Source of the DNA: Clostridiales bacterium UBA5888 | GTDB lineage: Bacteria; Bacillota; Clostridia; Oscillospirales; Oscillospiraceae | Direction of reading: 5' to 3' | Length of the DNA stretch: 32,356 bases | Assembly: GCA_002431965.1 (NCBI GenBank) | Contig: DJEW01000010.1 | Coordinates: 1 to 32,356, forward strand | Part shown: positions 1 through 6,982 of the stretch, piece after piece | How positions within the stretch are numbered: position 1 is the first letter of the stretch | Layout of the letters: every line of letters starts with the position of its first letter | The notes under the pieces: model-generated | What the model was told of the DNA's origin: nothing | What the model saw: the letters and a program-made list of their open reading frames with translations, nothing else | Databases searched by the model: none | Made by a program: the position numbers and the translations under genes

Positions 1-774
1 GCGGGGCAGTTCAACGGCTCGTCAGGCTATGAGGAGGCGGCGGCGCAGGGCTTTGTTGCGGGCGTGAACGCCGCGCTGAAGCTCAAGGGCGAGCCGCCGC
101 TGATCCTGCACCGCACGGACGGATATATCGGCACGCTCATCGACGATCTTGTCACCAAGGGCACGAACGAGCCGTACCGCATGATGACCTCGCGCAGCGA
201 ATACAGGCTTCTGCACCGGCAGGACAATGCCGACCAGCGTCTCACCGGCATCGGGCGGCGCATCGGGCTTGTGTCCGAGGAGCGCGAGCGCGAGGTGGCG
301 GAAAAATACGCCGCCGTGGAGCGCGAGCTTTCGCGCCTTGAGCACACGCATATTCCGCCGTCCGATGCGCTCAACGCCATGCTGACCGGACGCGGCACCG
401 CGCCAGTGACCTCCGGCGCGTCGCTGGCGGAGCTTATCCGCCGCCCTCAGGTCGGCTATGCCTGTACCGCGCCCTTTGACCCATCGCGCCCGGCGCTCGA
501 CCGCGCCGTGACCGCACAGGTGGAGATCCGCCTCAAGTACGATGGGTATATCAAACGGCAGCTGCGCGAGGTTGATGATTTCGCGCGCATTGAGCAGCGC
601 GCCCTCCCCGCGGACATCGACTATGACGATGTGCCGGGGCTGAGGATAGAGGCGCGTGAAAAGCTGAAAAAAATACGTCCGGTGAGTTTCGGTCAGGCGG
701 GGCGCATCTCCGGCGTATCACCGGCGGATGTGTCGGTGCTGATGATATACACGGAAGCGAGGGGGAGAAAGTGA
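1..774 (+). CDS. mnmG: tRNA U34 carboxymethylaminomethyl modification enzyme MnmG (GidA), C-terminal part
   Basis: The reading frame is open from base 1, so the 5' part lies outside the window. The first residues (GQFNGSSGYEEAAAQG) match the conserved MnmG segment G-Q-x-N-G-T/S-x-G-Y-E-E-A-A-A-Q-G. The remainder is the helical C-terminal domain, which contacts MnmE and tRNA. MnmG is an FAD enzyme that works with MnmE to place the carboxymethylaminomethyl or aminomethyl group on uridine 34 of certain tRNAs. The stop overlaps the GTG start of mnmA in a GTGA, so the two are probably translationally coupled. That fits, because MnmA thiolates the same base. About 257 codons are present out of the usual 620-630. 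Confidence 0.95.
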   Translation, partial: AGQFNGSSGYEEAAAQGFVAGVNAALKLKGEPPLILHRTDGYIGTLIDDLVTKGTNEPYRMMTSRSEYRLLHRQDNADQRLTGIGRRIGLVSEEREREVAEKYAAVERELSRLEHTHIPPSDALNAMLTGRGTAPVTSGASLAELIRRPQVGYACTAPFDPSRPALDRAVTAQVEIRLKYDGYIKRQLREVDDFARIEQRALPADIDYDDVPGLRIEAREKLKKIRPVSFGQAGRISGVSPADVSVLMIYTEARGRK

Positions 775-1766
775 GCAGAGTCGTCCTGGGCTTTTCAGGC
801 GGGGTGGACTCCGCCGTGGCGGCGGTGCTGCTGCGGCGCGCCGGGCACGAGGTGCATGGGCTGTATATGGACAACACCGACGAAGCCTCGCTTCACGACG
901 CCGTGACGACGGCGGAGTTTGTCGGCATACCGCTTACCGTGCTTGATGTACGCGCGGCGCTTGAGGAGCGCGTGTGCCGCCCGTTTGCGGAGTGCTACCT
1001 CCGCGGGGAGACGCCGAACCCCTGCGTGATATGCAACCCAACGCTGAAATTCAAAAGCCTTATCGCCGAGGCAGACGCTCTCGGCGCGGAATATGTCGCC
1101 ACGGGGCACTACGCCCGCGCCGCCGGCGGCGCGATATACAAGGGCATGCCATCCAACGACCAGAGCTATATGCTCTGCCGCCTTACGCGCGAGCAGGCGC
1201 GGCGCGTCATGTTTCCGCTGGGGGAATTTGAAAAGACGCATACGCGCTCGCTTGCGGAGGATTTCGACCTCCCCGTCGCCCACAAGGGAGACAGCATGGA
1301 GATCTGCTTTATTCCGGACAAGGACTATGTCTCCTGGCTCGGCCGCCGCACGGCGCTCCCCGGCGCGGGGGACTTCGTCTTCCACGGCGAGACCGTCGGG
1401 CGGCACGACGGCATATACCGCTATACCGTCGGGCAGCGCCGCCCCGGGCTTTTCAACGGGCGCAAGCTCTACATCTCGCACATCGACGCGAAAGCAAACA
1501 CCGTCGAGCTTGCCCTCTGGGAGGAGCTTTTCAAAACCGAGGTCACGGCGCGCGACTTCAACTGGCTCATTGAGCCGCCTGACGCGCCCATACGCGCAAG
1601 CGTCCGTGTGCGCCACACAAAGTGGGAAAACCCGCCCTGCACCGCTTACATCGACGGCGGCATCGTGCGCATCGTGTGCGACGAGCCTGTCCGCGCCCCG
1701 GCTGCGGGGCAGTCCGCCGTGCTATATGACGGCGAGCGGCTGCTCGGCGGCGGGTTTATAGTCTGA
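771..1766 (+). CDS. mnmA: tRNA-specific 2-thiouridylase MnmA
   Basis: The 331-residue protein opens with the PP-loop ATP site GFSGGVDSAVAA (residues 8-19). It keeps both expected cysteines, in NPCVICNPTLKF (about residues 82-93) and SMEICFIPDKDY (about 178-189), which correspond to the catalytic pair of the family. TPNP, ATGHYAR and DQSYMLCRL are further family signatures, and a C-terminal beta-barrel follows. MnmA adds sulfur to C2 of U34 in tRNA-Lys, -Glu and -Gln, taking it from a cysteine desulfurase relay. The protein is some 30 residues shorter than E. coli MnmA through small internal deletions. It starts at GTG, overlapping the mnmG stop by 4 nt. Confidence 0.93.
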   Translation: MSRVVLGFSGGVDSAVAAVLLRRAGHEVHGLYMDNTDEASLHDAVTTAEFVGIPLTVLDVRAALEERVCRPFAECYLRGETPNPCVICNPTLKFKSLIAEADALGAEYVATGHYARAAGGAIYKGMPSNDQSYMLCRLTREQARRVMFPLGEFEKTHTRSLAEDFDLPVAHKGDSMEICFIPDKDYVSWLGRRTALPGAGDFVFHGETVGRHDGIYRYTVGQRRPGLFNGRKLYISHIDAKANTVELALWEELFKTEVTARDFNWLIEPPDAPIRASVRVRHTKWENPPCTAYIDGGIVRIVCDEPVRAPAAGQSAVLYDGERLLGGGFIV

Positions 1767-1786
1767 CATACATGATTGGAGAATGC

Positions 1787-2581
1787 ATGATGGATAACAC
1801 CAATGTCAACGCCGTACTCGGCGCCGTCATCCGCGCCGAGCGAGAGGCGGCGGAGCTTATCATGCACGCGCACGGCATTCTTGCCGAAGCAAAGACAGGA
1901 CACCGCGACGTTGTCACGGAGTATGACAGGCGCGTGCAGGCGCTGCTTATGGAGCGGCTGAGCGCCGACGTCCCCGGGGCGCGCTTTTTCTGTGAGGAGA
2001 ACAACATACACGGCGATCTCGGCGCAGAGCATGTTTTCGTCATCGACCCCATCGACGGCACGATGAACTTCGTCCGCCGCATGCACCACAGCTGCATCTC
2101 GGTGGCGTACATGAGCCGCGGCATACTTGAAGCGGCGGCGGTCTATAACCCGTATATGGACGAGCTTTTCACTGCCGTGCGCGGCGCAGGCGCTTTTCTC
2201 AACTCCCGTCCTATCCATGCGGAAACCGAACCGCTCAGCGAAACCGTCTTCTGCCTGGGCACATCGCCCTACTGCACCGACCTTGCGGATGAAACGTTCC
2301 GCATCGCGCGCATCGCTTATGACGCGGCGCTCGACCTGCGCCGCTTTGCCTCGGCGGAGCTGGATCTGTGCTCTGTCGCGGCGGGGCGCGCGGGGCTGTA
2401 CTTTGAGCTGTCGCTCTCGCTGTGGGACTATGCCGCAGGCTCGCTCATTGTGAGGGAGGCGGGCGGAGTGTGCACGGACATCAACGGCGCACCCCTGCCG
2501 CTCGACGGGCGCAAAAGCAGCATTGCCGCCGGCGGCGCGCAGGCGCACGCGGATTTTATGGCGCTGATAAAGGAGCGGTAA
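1787..2581 (+). CDS. Inositol monophosphatase family protein (SuhB/IMPase-like)
   Basis: The Mg-dependent sugar-phosphatase fold is shown by FFCEENNIHGDL (first metal-binding glutamate) and the hallmark VIDPIDGTMNFVRR. The C-terminal segment LSLWDYAAGSLIVREAGG carries the W-D-x-A-A metal aspartate. The family hydrolyses inositol-1-phosphate or related small phosphates such as fructose-1,6-bisphosphate or 3'-phosphoadenosine phosphate; the substrate here cannot be told. An upstream in-frame ATG exists at 1772. The TTGGAG at 1776-1781 instead favours the paired ATGs at 1787/1790, and the chosen start gives 264 residues. It begins about 20 bases after mnmA and stops 3 bases before birA, so it probably belongs to one transcript. 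Confidence 0.85.
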   Translation: MMDNTNVNAVLGAVIRAEREAAELIMHAHGILAEAKTGHRDVVTEYDRRVQALLMERLSADVPGARFFCEENNIHGDLGAEHVFVIDPIDGTMNFVRRMHHSCISVAYMSRGILEAAAVYNPYMDELFTAVRGAGAFLNSRPIHAETEPLSETVFCLGTSPYCTDLADETFRIARIAYDAALDLRRFASAELDLCSVAAGRAGLYFELSLSLWDYAAGSLIVREAGGVCTDINGAPLPLDGRKSSIAAGGAQAHADFMALIKER

Positions 2582-2584
2582 CGG

Positions 2585-3334
2585 ATGGAGCTTGAGCTTG
2601 ACCGCCATGCGCCGGCGGTATATAAAGAGTGCGTCACAAGCACAAATACGCTTTTGAAGGGGCTGGCCGCAAGCGGCGTGCCGGACGGCTTCACGATCGT
2701 CGCCGCAAAGCAGACGAGCGGGCGCGGCCGGCTCGGGCGCAGCTTTGTCTCGCCGGAGGGCGGGCTGTATCTCTCGATGCTGCTCTACCCCGGGTGCGGC
2801 ATGCAGCGCGCCTCCACGCTCACGCCCTGCGCCGCGGTTGCGGTGTGCCGCGCGGTGGAGCGCGTCTGCGGCGTGACCCCCGGCATAAAATGGCCAAACG
2901 ATCTTCTTCTCGGCGGCAGAAAGCTCTGCGGCATACTCACCGAGGCGTCGAGCGCGCATGGGCGCCCCTATGTCGTTATAGGGCTGGGCGTAAACGTAAA
3001 TACCGCGCCAGACGACTTTCCTTCGGAGCTTCGTGATACCGCCGTGTCGCTTTTTGAGGCGACCGGGCGGCAATTCGACATCAAAACGCTCGCCTCCGCC
3101 ATCATTGAGCAGCTGGACGGCATATACGCCGCGTGGAAGCAAAATACCGCCTGCGTTCTTGATGAGTACCGCCGTCTCTGTGTCAGCACCGGGCGCAGCG
3201 TATTGCTCATCCGCGGTGACGAGACCCGCGAGGCATACGCTGTCGGCATCGATGAAAACTACGCCCTCATCGCCGACATGGGCGGCAGAGAGGAGCATAT
3301 AACCATGGGAGAAATAAGCCTGAGAAACGTGTAA
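2585..3334 (+). CDS. birA: Biotin--[acetyl-CoA-carboxylase] ligase BirA, class I without DNA-binding domain
   Basis: The 249-residue enzyme attaches biotin, via biotinyl-AMP, to carrier proteins of biotin-dependent carboxylases. Visible motifs are the biotin/ATP loop TSGRGRLGRSF (about residues 43-53), KWPNDLLLGGRKLCGIL with the catalytic lysine (about 99-115), and VIGLGVNVN. A small C-terminal SH3-like domain follows. The protein starts directly with the catalytic domain, so the N-terminal winged helix of bifunctional BirA repressors is absent and it should not repress biotin genes. It is the last gene before a strong terminator. Confidence 0.92.
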   Translation: MELELDRHAPAVYKECVTSTNTLLKGLAASGVPDGFTIVAAKQTSGRGRLGRSFVSPEGGLYLSMLLYPGCGMQRASTLTPCAAVAVCRAVERVCGVTPGIKWPNDLLLGGRKLCGILTEASSAHGRPYVVIGLGVNVNTAPDDFPSELRDTAVSLFEATGRQFDIKTLASAIIEQLDGIYAAWKQNTACVLDEYRRLCVSTGRSVLLIRGDETREAYAVGIDENYALIADMGGREEHITMGEISLRNV

Positions 3335-3351
3335 AAAGGCGCCAAGGCAGC

Positions 3352-3381
3352 AAAAAAGCCGCCCAATCGGGGCGGCTTTTT
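3352..3381. terminator. Bidirectional intrinsic terminator between birA and rpsR
   Basis: A GC-rich stem (AAGCCGCCC / GGGCGGCTT, loop AATC) is flanked by a run of A on the left and a run of T on the right. It can therefore end transcription of birA (+) and of rpsR (-), which converge here. Confidence 0.9.
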
Positions 3382-3396
3382 CATTATCACTATAAC

Positions 3397-3636
3397 TCAG
3401 TCGGTCACGTAGGGCAGAAGAGCGATCTGACGGGATCTCTTTATCGCCTCGGTGAGCTCGCGCTGATGCATTGCGCAGGTGCCGGTCGTGCGGCGAGGCA
3501 GGATCTTGCTGCGCTCGGAGAGGTAGCGGCGAAGCTTTGCGGTGTCCTTATAGTCGATGGACGTTGCCTTATCGACGCAGAACTGGCAAACTTTTCTGCG
3601 CTTGCGGTTTTTGGGGTTGTTCTTATCGAAAGCCAA
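3397..3636 (-). CDS. rpsR: Small ribosomal subunit protein bS18
   Basis: The 79-residue basic protein has the S18 core (KVCQFC, DYKDTAKLRRYLSERSKILPRR, TGTCAMHQRELTEAIKRSRQIALLPY). S18 binds 16S rRNA together with S6 on the platform of the 30S subunit. The CxxC plus the later C-x-x-H arrangement is the metal-binding (C+) form, as opposed to the cysteine-free form some bacteria use under zinc shortage. It starts after a clear AGGAGG. It should be the last gene of rpsF-ssb-rpsR, but is separated from ssb by a 222-base gap filled mainly by a foldback repeat. Confidence 0.97.
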   Translation of the reverse strand: MAFDKNNPKNRKRRKVCQFCVDKATSIDYKDTAKLRRYLSERSKILPRRTTGTCAMHQRELTEAIKRSRQIALLPYVTD

Positions 3637-3693
3637 AGCTGATTCCTCCTTTAAAGTTTAGCCGGGCAGGCGAAATGCCTTATACCCACACGG

Positions 3694-3853
3694 GTAACCG
3701 ATGAATAAGCGCGTCTGACAGTCTGGCGAGAGGATTTTCCGACTGGCAGGATGAGATTTTCGCAGGAACACTTTGTGTATTTCAAGAAAAACTCATGAAG
3801 TCAGGCTGAAAATTGTCCGCTCAGGGACTGACGGCGTATTGTTCAGCGGTTAC
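3694..3853. repeat. 160-bp foldback (MITE-like) element between ssb and rpsR
   Basis: The stretch begins GTAACCGATGAATAA and ends with the inverse of GTAACCGCTGAACAA, so the imperfect terminal inverted repeats match at 13 of 15 positions. Similarity of each half to the reverse complement of the other continues inward. For example, ATTTTCCGACTGGC then GATGAGATTTTC on the left pairs with ATTTTCAGCCTGAC then CATGAGTTTTTC read from the right. The whole unit is thus a long imperfect palindrome centred near 3775. No ORF is carried and no clear target duplication is seen. It is less GC-rich than the neighbouring genes. A miniature, non-autonomous mobile element or an old repeat family is the best reading; only one copy is visible here. 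Confidence 0.6.
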
Positions 3854-3858
3854 TGAAA

Positions 3859-4308
3859 TTAGAACGGCAGCTCTTCGTCGCCGTCATCCAGCTCGGAGAA
3901 CGCGGAAGCAGGCGCGCTTGCGCTGCTCTTGCCGGCATCGTAGCTGTACGTGCTGTGGCTGGCACTGCCGGTGTCGCCGTCGCGGCGGCGGCTCTCGCCG
4001 AAATAGATATTGTCAACAACTATCTCCGCGCTGCGGCGCTTGCCGCCCTCGCGGTCTGTCCAATCGCGGATCTGAAGCCGCCCGGAGACGACTGCCATGC
4101 TCCCCTTATTGAAATACTTGCTGACAAATTCGGCTGTCTGGCGCCATGCAACGCAGTCGATAAAATCGGTCTGCTTCTCGCCGCCGTCTCTACCGCCGAA
4201 ATCGCGGTCAACAGCCACGGTGAATGACGCCACGGGGGTCTGTGACTGGGTGTAGCGAAGCTCGGGATCCCGCGTCAGGCGCCCCATGATAACAATGTGA
4301 TTAAGCAT
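3859..4308 (-). CDS. ssb: Single-stranded DNA-binding protein SSB
   Basis: The 149-residue protein has the OB-fold start MLNHIVIMGRLTRDPELRYT, then FTVAVDR, DFIDCVAWRQTAEFVSKYF and GRLQIRDWTD. A Gly/Ser-rich linker leads to the acidic tip DDGDEELPF, the docking site for replication and repair partners. SSB coats single-stranded DNA as a tetramer. It lies 11 bases downstream of rpsF behind GGAGAG, the standard rpsF-ssb order in Firmicutes. Confidence 0.97.
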   Translation of the reverse strand: MLNHIVIMGRLTRDPELRYTQSQTPVASFTVAVDRDFGGRDGGEKQTDFIDCVAWRQTAEFVSKYFNKGSMAVVSGRLQIRDWTDREGGKRRSAEIVVDNIYFGESRRRDGDTGSASHSTYSYDAGKSSASAPASAFSELDDGDEELPF

Positions 4309-4319
4309 GTCCGCTCTCC

Positions 4320-4616
4320 TTACTCTGCGCGCAGGGTTATCAGGCGACGCAGAATGCCGTCGGTGATACCGAGAACACGGTCAAGCTCAGCAGGGAAATC
4401 AGCACCGCTGGTGAACTTCATCAGCACATAGTAGCCCTCGGAAATGTAGTTGATCTCGTAAGCGAGCTTGCGCTTGCCCATTTCCTCCAACTCTTCCAGA
4501 GTACCATTTGCCTCAACAAGTGCCTTGAACTTCTCAACAACAGCCGCGGTCTCTTCCTCGGTGAAGTTGGGGTTGATGATGTACATTACTTCGTACTTCT
4601 CACTTGCTTTTGCCAT
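4320..4616 (-). CDS. rpsF: Small ribosomal subunit protein bS6
   Basis: The 98-residue protein has the S6 ferredoxin-like fold. It begins with YEVMYIINPNFTEEE, continues with the GKRKLAYEINYISEGYYVLMKF strand-turn and ends with ILRRLITLRAE. S6 binds 16S rRNA as a heterodimer with S18. A strong AAGGAGGTG ribosome site precedes the ATG. The gene is first in its operon behind a near-consensus promoter and a folded leader, the usual place for S6:S18 feedback control. Confidence 0.97.
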   Translation of the reverse strand: MAKASEKYEVMYIINPNFTEEETAAVVEKFKALVEANGTLEELEEMGKRKLAYEINYISEGYYVLMKFTSGADFPAELDRVLGITDGILRRLITLRAE

Positions 4617-4645
4617 GATTGCACCTCCTTTTGGTCTAATGGCCC

Positions 4646-4662
4646 CTCCTCACCGGGAGGAG
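4646..4662 (-). promoter_or_regulatory. rpsF leader hairpin, candidate S6:S18 autoregulatory site
   Basis: In the leader RNA, CUCCUC and GAGGAG pair around a CCGGU loop. The C-rich arm could alternatively pair with the GGAGG ribosome site of rpsF about 25 nt downstream. Published rpsF leaders that bind the S6:S18 complex contain a conserved CCG next to a short stem, and this hairpin resembles that. A full covariance match was not tested. Confidence 0.4.
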
Positions 4663-4695
4663 CAAGGATGCCCGTACATCTTGACAGGCTTAATA

Positions 4696-4723
4696 ATTAT
4701 ACCCTGTTTTCCCGCAATGTCAA
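4696..4723 (-). promoter_or_regulatory. Vegetative promoter of rpsF-ssb-rpsR
   Basis: Read on the minus strand, TTGACA (4723-4718) is followed after 16 bp by TATAAT (4701-4696), a perfect sigma-A type match. Transcription should start near 4689, giving a leader of about 70 nt. Confidence 0.85.
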
Positions 4724-4739
4724 GTGTTTTTTCGCATTT

Positions 4740-5231
4740 TCACCGCTCTCCGATGCGGCTGGCTATGTACTCCTCTACCTCGTCCAACTCCATCTCCAGC
4801 GCGACTGCAAGCTCCCCGTGCAGAATGTCCTTGGCGCGCTTCATCGTCGCCTCGGCGCGGCTGCTCTTGGTCTTTCGCTCGCTCATGCGCTCGCGCAGAC
4901 CCTTCACCACCGACACCAGCGCCTCGCAGCTGTGCTTTTTGAAAAGCTCGCGGTAGAACGCATCGACATGGTTGAAGCGGCTGTCATTGCACACTGCCGG
5001 GGCGATTCCCGGTATCGCGTCTATCAGCGCCTCCGCCTCGGCGCGGCTCATCACCGGGCGCATATACGCGCCGGAATCAACCGGCGCAAAGTACGTTCCG
5101 CTGCCGGTAAACGGCGTAAGATAGTAATAGAGCTTCTCCTCCGACGCGCCGGACATCTCCAGCGGCGCTATCTTTTCGACCGTACACACCCCGTTCTCTC
5201 CGTAAATTATTTTATCCCCGACCGTATACAT
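4740..5231 (-). CDS. CarD/CdnL-family transcriptional regulator
   Basis: The 163-residue protein opens with the RNA-polymerase-interacting Tudor-like domain of the CarD_CdnL_TRCF family (MYTVGDKIIYGENGVCTVEK, then LYYYLTPF, and PVDSG near residue 50). A helical C-terminal part ends in an acidic-basic helix. Members bind the RNA polymerase beta subunit and stabilise open promoter complexes, often for rRNA and housekeeping genes. It is transcribed away from hemZ and lies directly upstream of the rpsF promoter on the same strand. Two direct CTATATTAC repeats lie just upstream of its start. Confidence 0.85.
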   Translation of the reverse strand: MYTVGDKIIYGENGVCTVEKIAPLEMSGASEEKLYYYLTPFTGSGTYFAPVDSGAYMRPVMSRAEAEALIDAIPGIAPAVCNDSRFNHVDAFYRELFKKHSCEALVSVVKGLRERMSERKTKSSRAEATMKRAKDILHGELAVALEMELDEVEEYIASRIGER

Positions 5232-5247
5232 CGCAGTATTACCCCTA

Positions 5248-5274
5248 CTATATTACTTTATAGTCCTATATTAC
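5248..5274. repeat. Paired 9-bp direct repeats upstream of the carD-family gene
   Basis: CTATATTAC occurs at 5248-5256 and again at 5266-5274, an 18-bp period, 17 bp before the start codon of the minus-strand gene. They lie between its likely -10 region (TAATAT on the minus strand) and the coding sequence. They may be an operator or chance AT-rich sequence. Confidence 0.35.
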
Positions 5275-5360
5275 AACAACCGCGCCGAAATTTCCAATAG
5301 TTTTTTTGGTTTTGCCTGAAATTTTGTATGTTCGCCGCATCTGCCCCTGCTAATTGGTGC

Positions 5361-5389
5361 TTGCGTTTGGTACAATAAGTTGATATATT
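5361..5389 (+). promoter_or_regulatory. Candidate promoter for hemZ
   Basis: TTGCGT (5361-5366), a 17-bp spacer and TATATT (5384-5389) give a moderate sigma-A match. The start would fall near 5396, exactly at the first base-paired arm of the folded leader. Confidence 0.5.
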
Positions 5390-5397
5390 ATATACGT

Positions 5398-5472
5398 CGC
5401 CCCGCATCCAATCCGAAAGTGGGGCGTACTCGTCACTTTACCCTCGACTTTATGCTCAAAGTGGCGGGCGAT
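5398..5472 (+). ncRNA. Folded 5' leader of hemZ with two hairpins and an alternative long-range pairing
   Basis: Hairpin 1 pairs CGCCCCGC (5398-5405) with GTGGGGCG (5419-5426). Hairpin 2 pairs CGTCACTTT (5431-5439) with AAAGTGGCG (5458-5466). The 5' arm GTCGCCC (5396-5402) can instead pair with GGGCGAT (5466-5472), which excludes hairpin 1 and encloses hairpin 2. It resembles no riboswitch class I can recognise. The gene start is 25 bases downstream. Confidence 0.4.
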
Positions 5473-5497
5473 ATATGTTTTTGGACGGTATTCACAC

Positions 5498-6979
5498 GTG
5501 AAGCTTTATCTTTTCGGACATGACTATAAATATGCGGCGGAGCAGATACTTCTCACTATGTTCCCCTCCGAGCGCCCGGAGTACCCCTCCGGCAAGCCCG
5601 AGGGCGACAGGATGGAGATACGCCTGAGCCGCGGAGAACGCTATATGACCGCGACATGTGCGCTGCACCGCGGCGGCAAGGTCTTCCGCGGGCGCGCAGC
5701 GGTGCGCGCGGAGCGGCTTAGCGACGAGCTTCTGACCGACCGGTACTGCCAGCGCCTTATCAAGAACGCCGTGTACCGCGCGGCGCTTGCCTCCGGGGTA
5801 TGCCGCCCCGCATGGGGCGCGCTGACGGGCGTGCGCCCCGGCAAGCTCATGACCCCGCTTATAAAAAGCGGCATGAGCGGCGAGGCGGCGGTGCGCGAAT
5901 TTGAGGAAAAATATGACGTCTCGCCGGAGCGCGCCGCGCTCTGCCTGGAGACGAGCCGCGTCACCCTCGCCGCGGAAGCGAGCCTTGCGCCGGAGGACGT
6001 CTGCCTTTACGTCGGCATACCCTTCTGCCCGACACGCTGCGCCTATTGCAGCTTTGTCAGCCAGTCCGTGGAGAAGAGCATGAAGCTAATCGACCCGTTC
6101 GTCGCCGCGCTTTTCAGGGAAATACGCGCCACGGCGGCGGAGGTGCGCGCGCTTGGGCTGCGCGTTGTGTCGGTCTACATGGGCGGCGGCACGCCGACCA
6201 CGCTCTCCGCAGAGCAGCTGGACGCGCTGTGCACCCTCCTCGCACAGGAGTTTGACCTCTCCGCCCTGCGCGAATACACGGTGGAGGCCGGGCGTCCTGA
6301 CACGATAACGGATGAAAAGCTCGCCGTGCTGCGCCGTCACGGAGCAGGCCGCATAAGCGTCAACCCGCAGACCATGTCCGACGCGGTGCTTGACGCGATC
6401 GGCCGCCGCCACACCGCCGCCGACATCGTGGATGCGCTCGCCAGGGTCCGCGCCGCAGGCGGGTTCGACGTGAACATGGATCTCATCGCCGGTCTGCCCT
6501 CAGACACTCCGGCTGGATTCAGCGAGACGCTCAGGCAGGTGCTCGCCCTCGCGCCGGAGAATATCACGGTTCACACGCTGTCGCTGAAAAAAGGCTCCCG
6601 CATCACGCTTGAGGGCGCGGCGCTGCCCACGGCGGCGGAGGTCGCCGCAATGCTGGACGCGGCGCACGCCGCGCTCACCGCCGCCGGATACTCTCCCTAC
6701 TACCTTTACCGGCAGAAGTTCATGTCCGGCGGGTTTGAAAACGTTGGCTGGGCAAAGGGTGACACAGCCAATCTCTACAACATATGTATAATGGAGGAGC
6801 TGTGCAGCATCCTTGCCATGGGCGGCGGCGGCTCGACAAAGCTCGTCGCCCCGGGCGGCGGGCGGAACATCCGCCTTGTCGCGCCGAAGTACCCGCTCGA
6901 ATACATAAACAATATAGACAAAACCTGTGAGGACAAGAAGAAAATAAGCCGGTTTTATCTGGCATCCGAGGAGGAATAG
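5498..6979 (+). CDS. hemZ: HemZ-type coproporphyrinogen dehydrogenase-like radical SAM protein
   Basis: The 493-residue protein has a HemZ-specific N-terminal part (about residues 1-160, with GVRPGKLM). The radical SAM core follows, with the cluster motif C-P-T-R-C-A-Y-C in PFCPTRCAYCSF (about residue 177), then YMGGGTPTTL, TVEAGRPDTI, RISVNPQTM and DLIAGLPSDT. A HemN-like C-terminal domain contains YYLYRQKFMSGGFENVGWAK. HemZ proteins are annotated as oxygen-independent coproporphyrinogen III dehydrogenases, but many Clostridia lack a full haem pathway, so the true substrate may differ. The GTG start has only a weak ribosome site (GGACGG), and the leader upstream is folded. The next gene follows after 3 bases. 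Confidence 0.88.
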   Translation: MKLYLFGHDYKYAAEQILLTMFPSERPEYPSGKPEGDRMEIRLSRGERYMTATCALHRGGKVFRGRAAVRAERLSDELLTDRYCQRLIKNAVYRAALASGVCRPAWGALTGVRPGKLMTPLIKSGMSGEAAVREFEEKYDVSPERAALCLETSRVTLAAEASLAPEDVCLYVGIPFCPTRCAYCSFVSQSVEKSMKLIDPFVAALFREIRATAAEVRALGLRVVSVYMGGGTPTTLSAEQLDALCTLLAQEFDLSALREYTVEAGRPDTITDEKLAVLRRHGAGRISVNPQTMSDAVLDAIGRRHTAADIVDALARVRAAGGFDVNMDLIAGLPSDTPAGFSETLRQVLALAPENITVHTLSLKKGSRITLEGAALPTAAEVAAMLDAAHAALTAAGYSPYYLYRQKFMSGGFENVGWAKGDTANLYNICIMEELCSILAMGGGGSTKLVAPGGGRNIRLVAPKYPLEYINNIDKTCEDKKKISRFYLASEEE

Positions 6980-6982
6980 ATT

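Noticed and set aside
1..4616. Replication origin near mnmG and rpsF-ssb-rpsR
   Set aside because: No DnaA-box cluster, dnaA, rpmH or parAB is visible; only the gene types hint at an origin.
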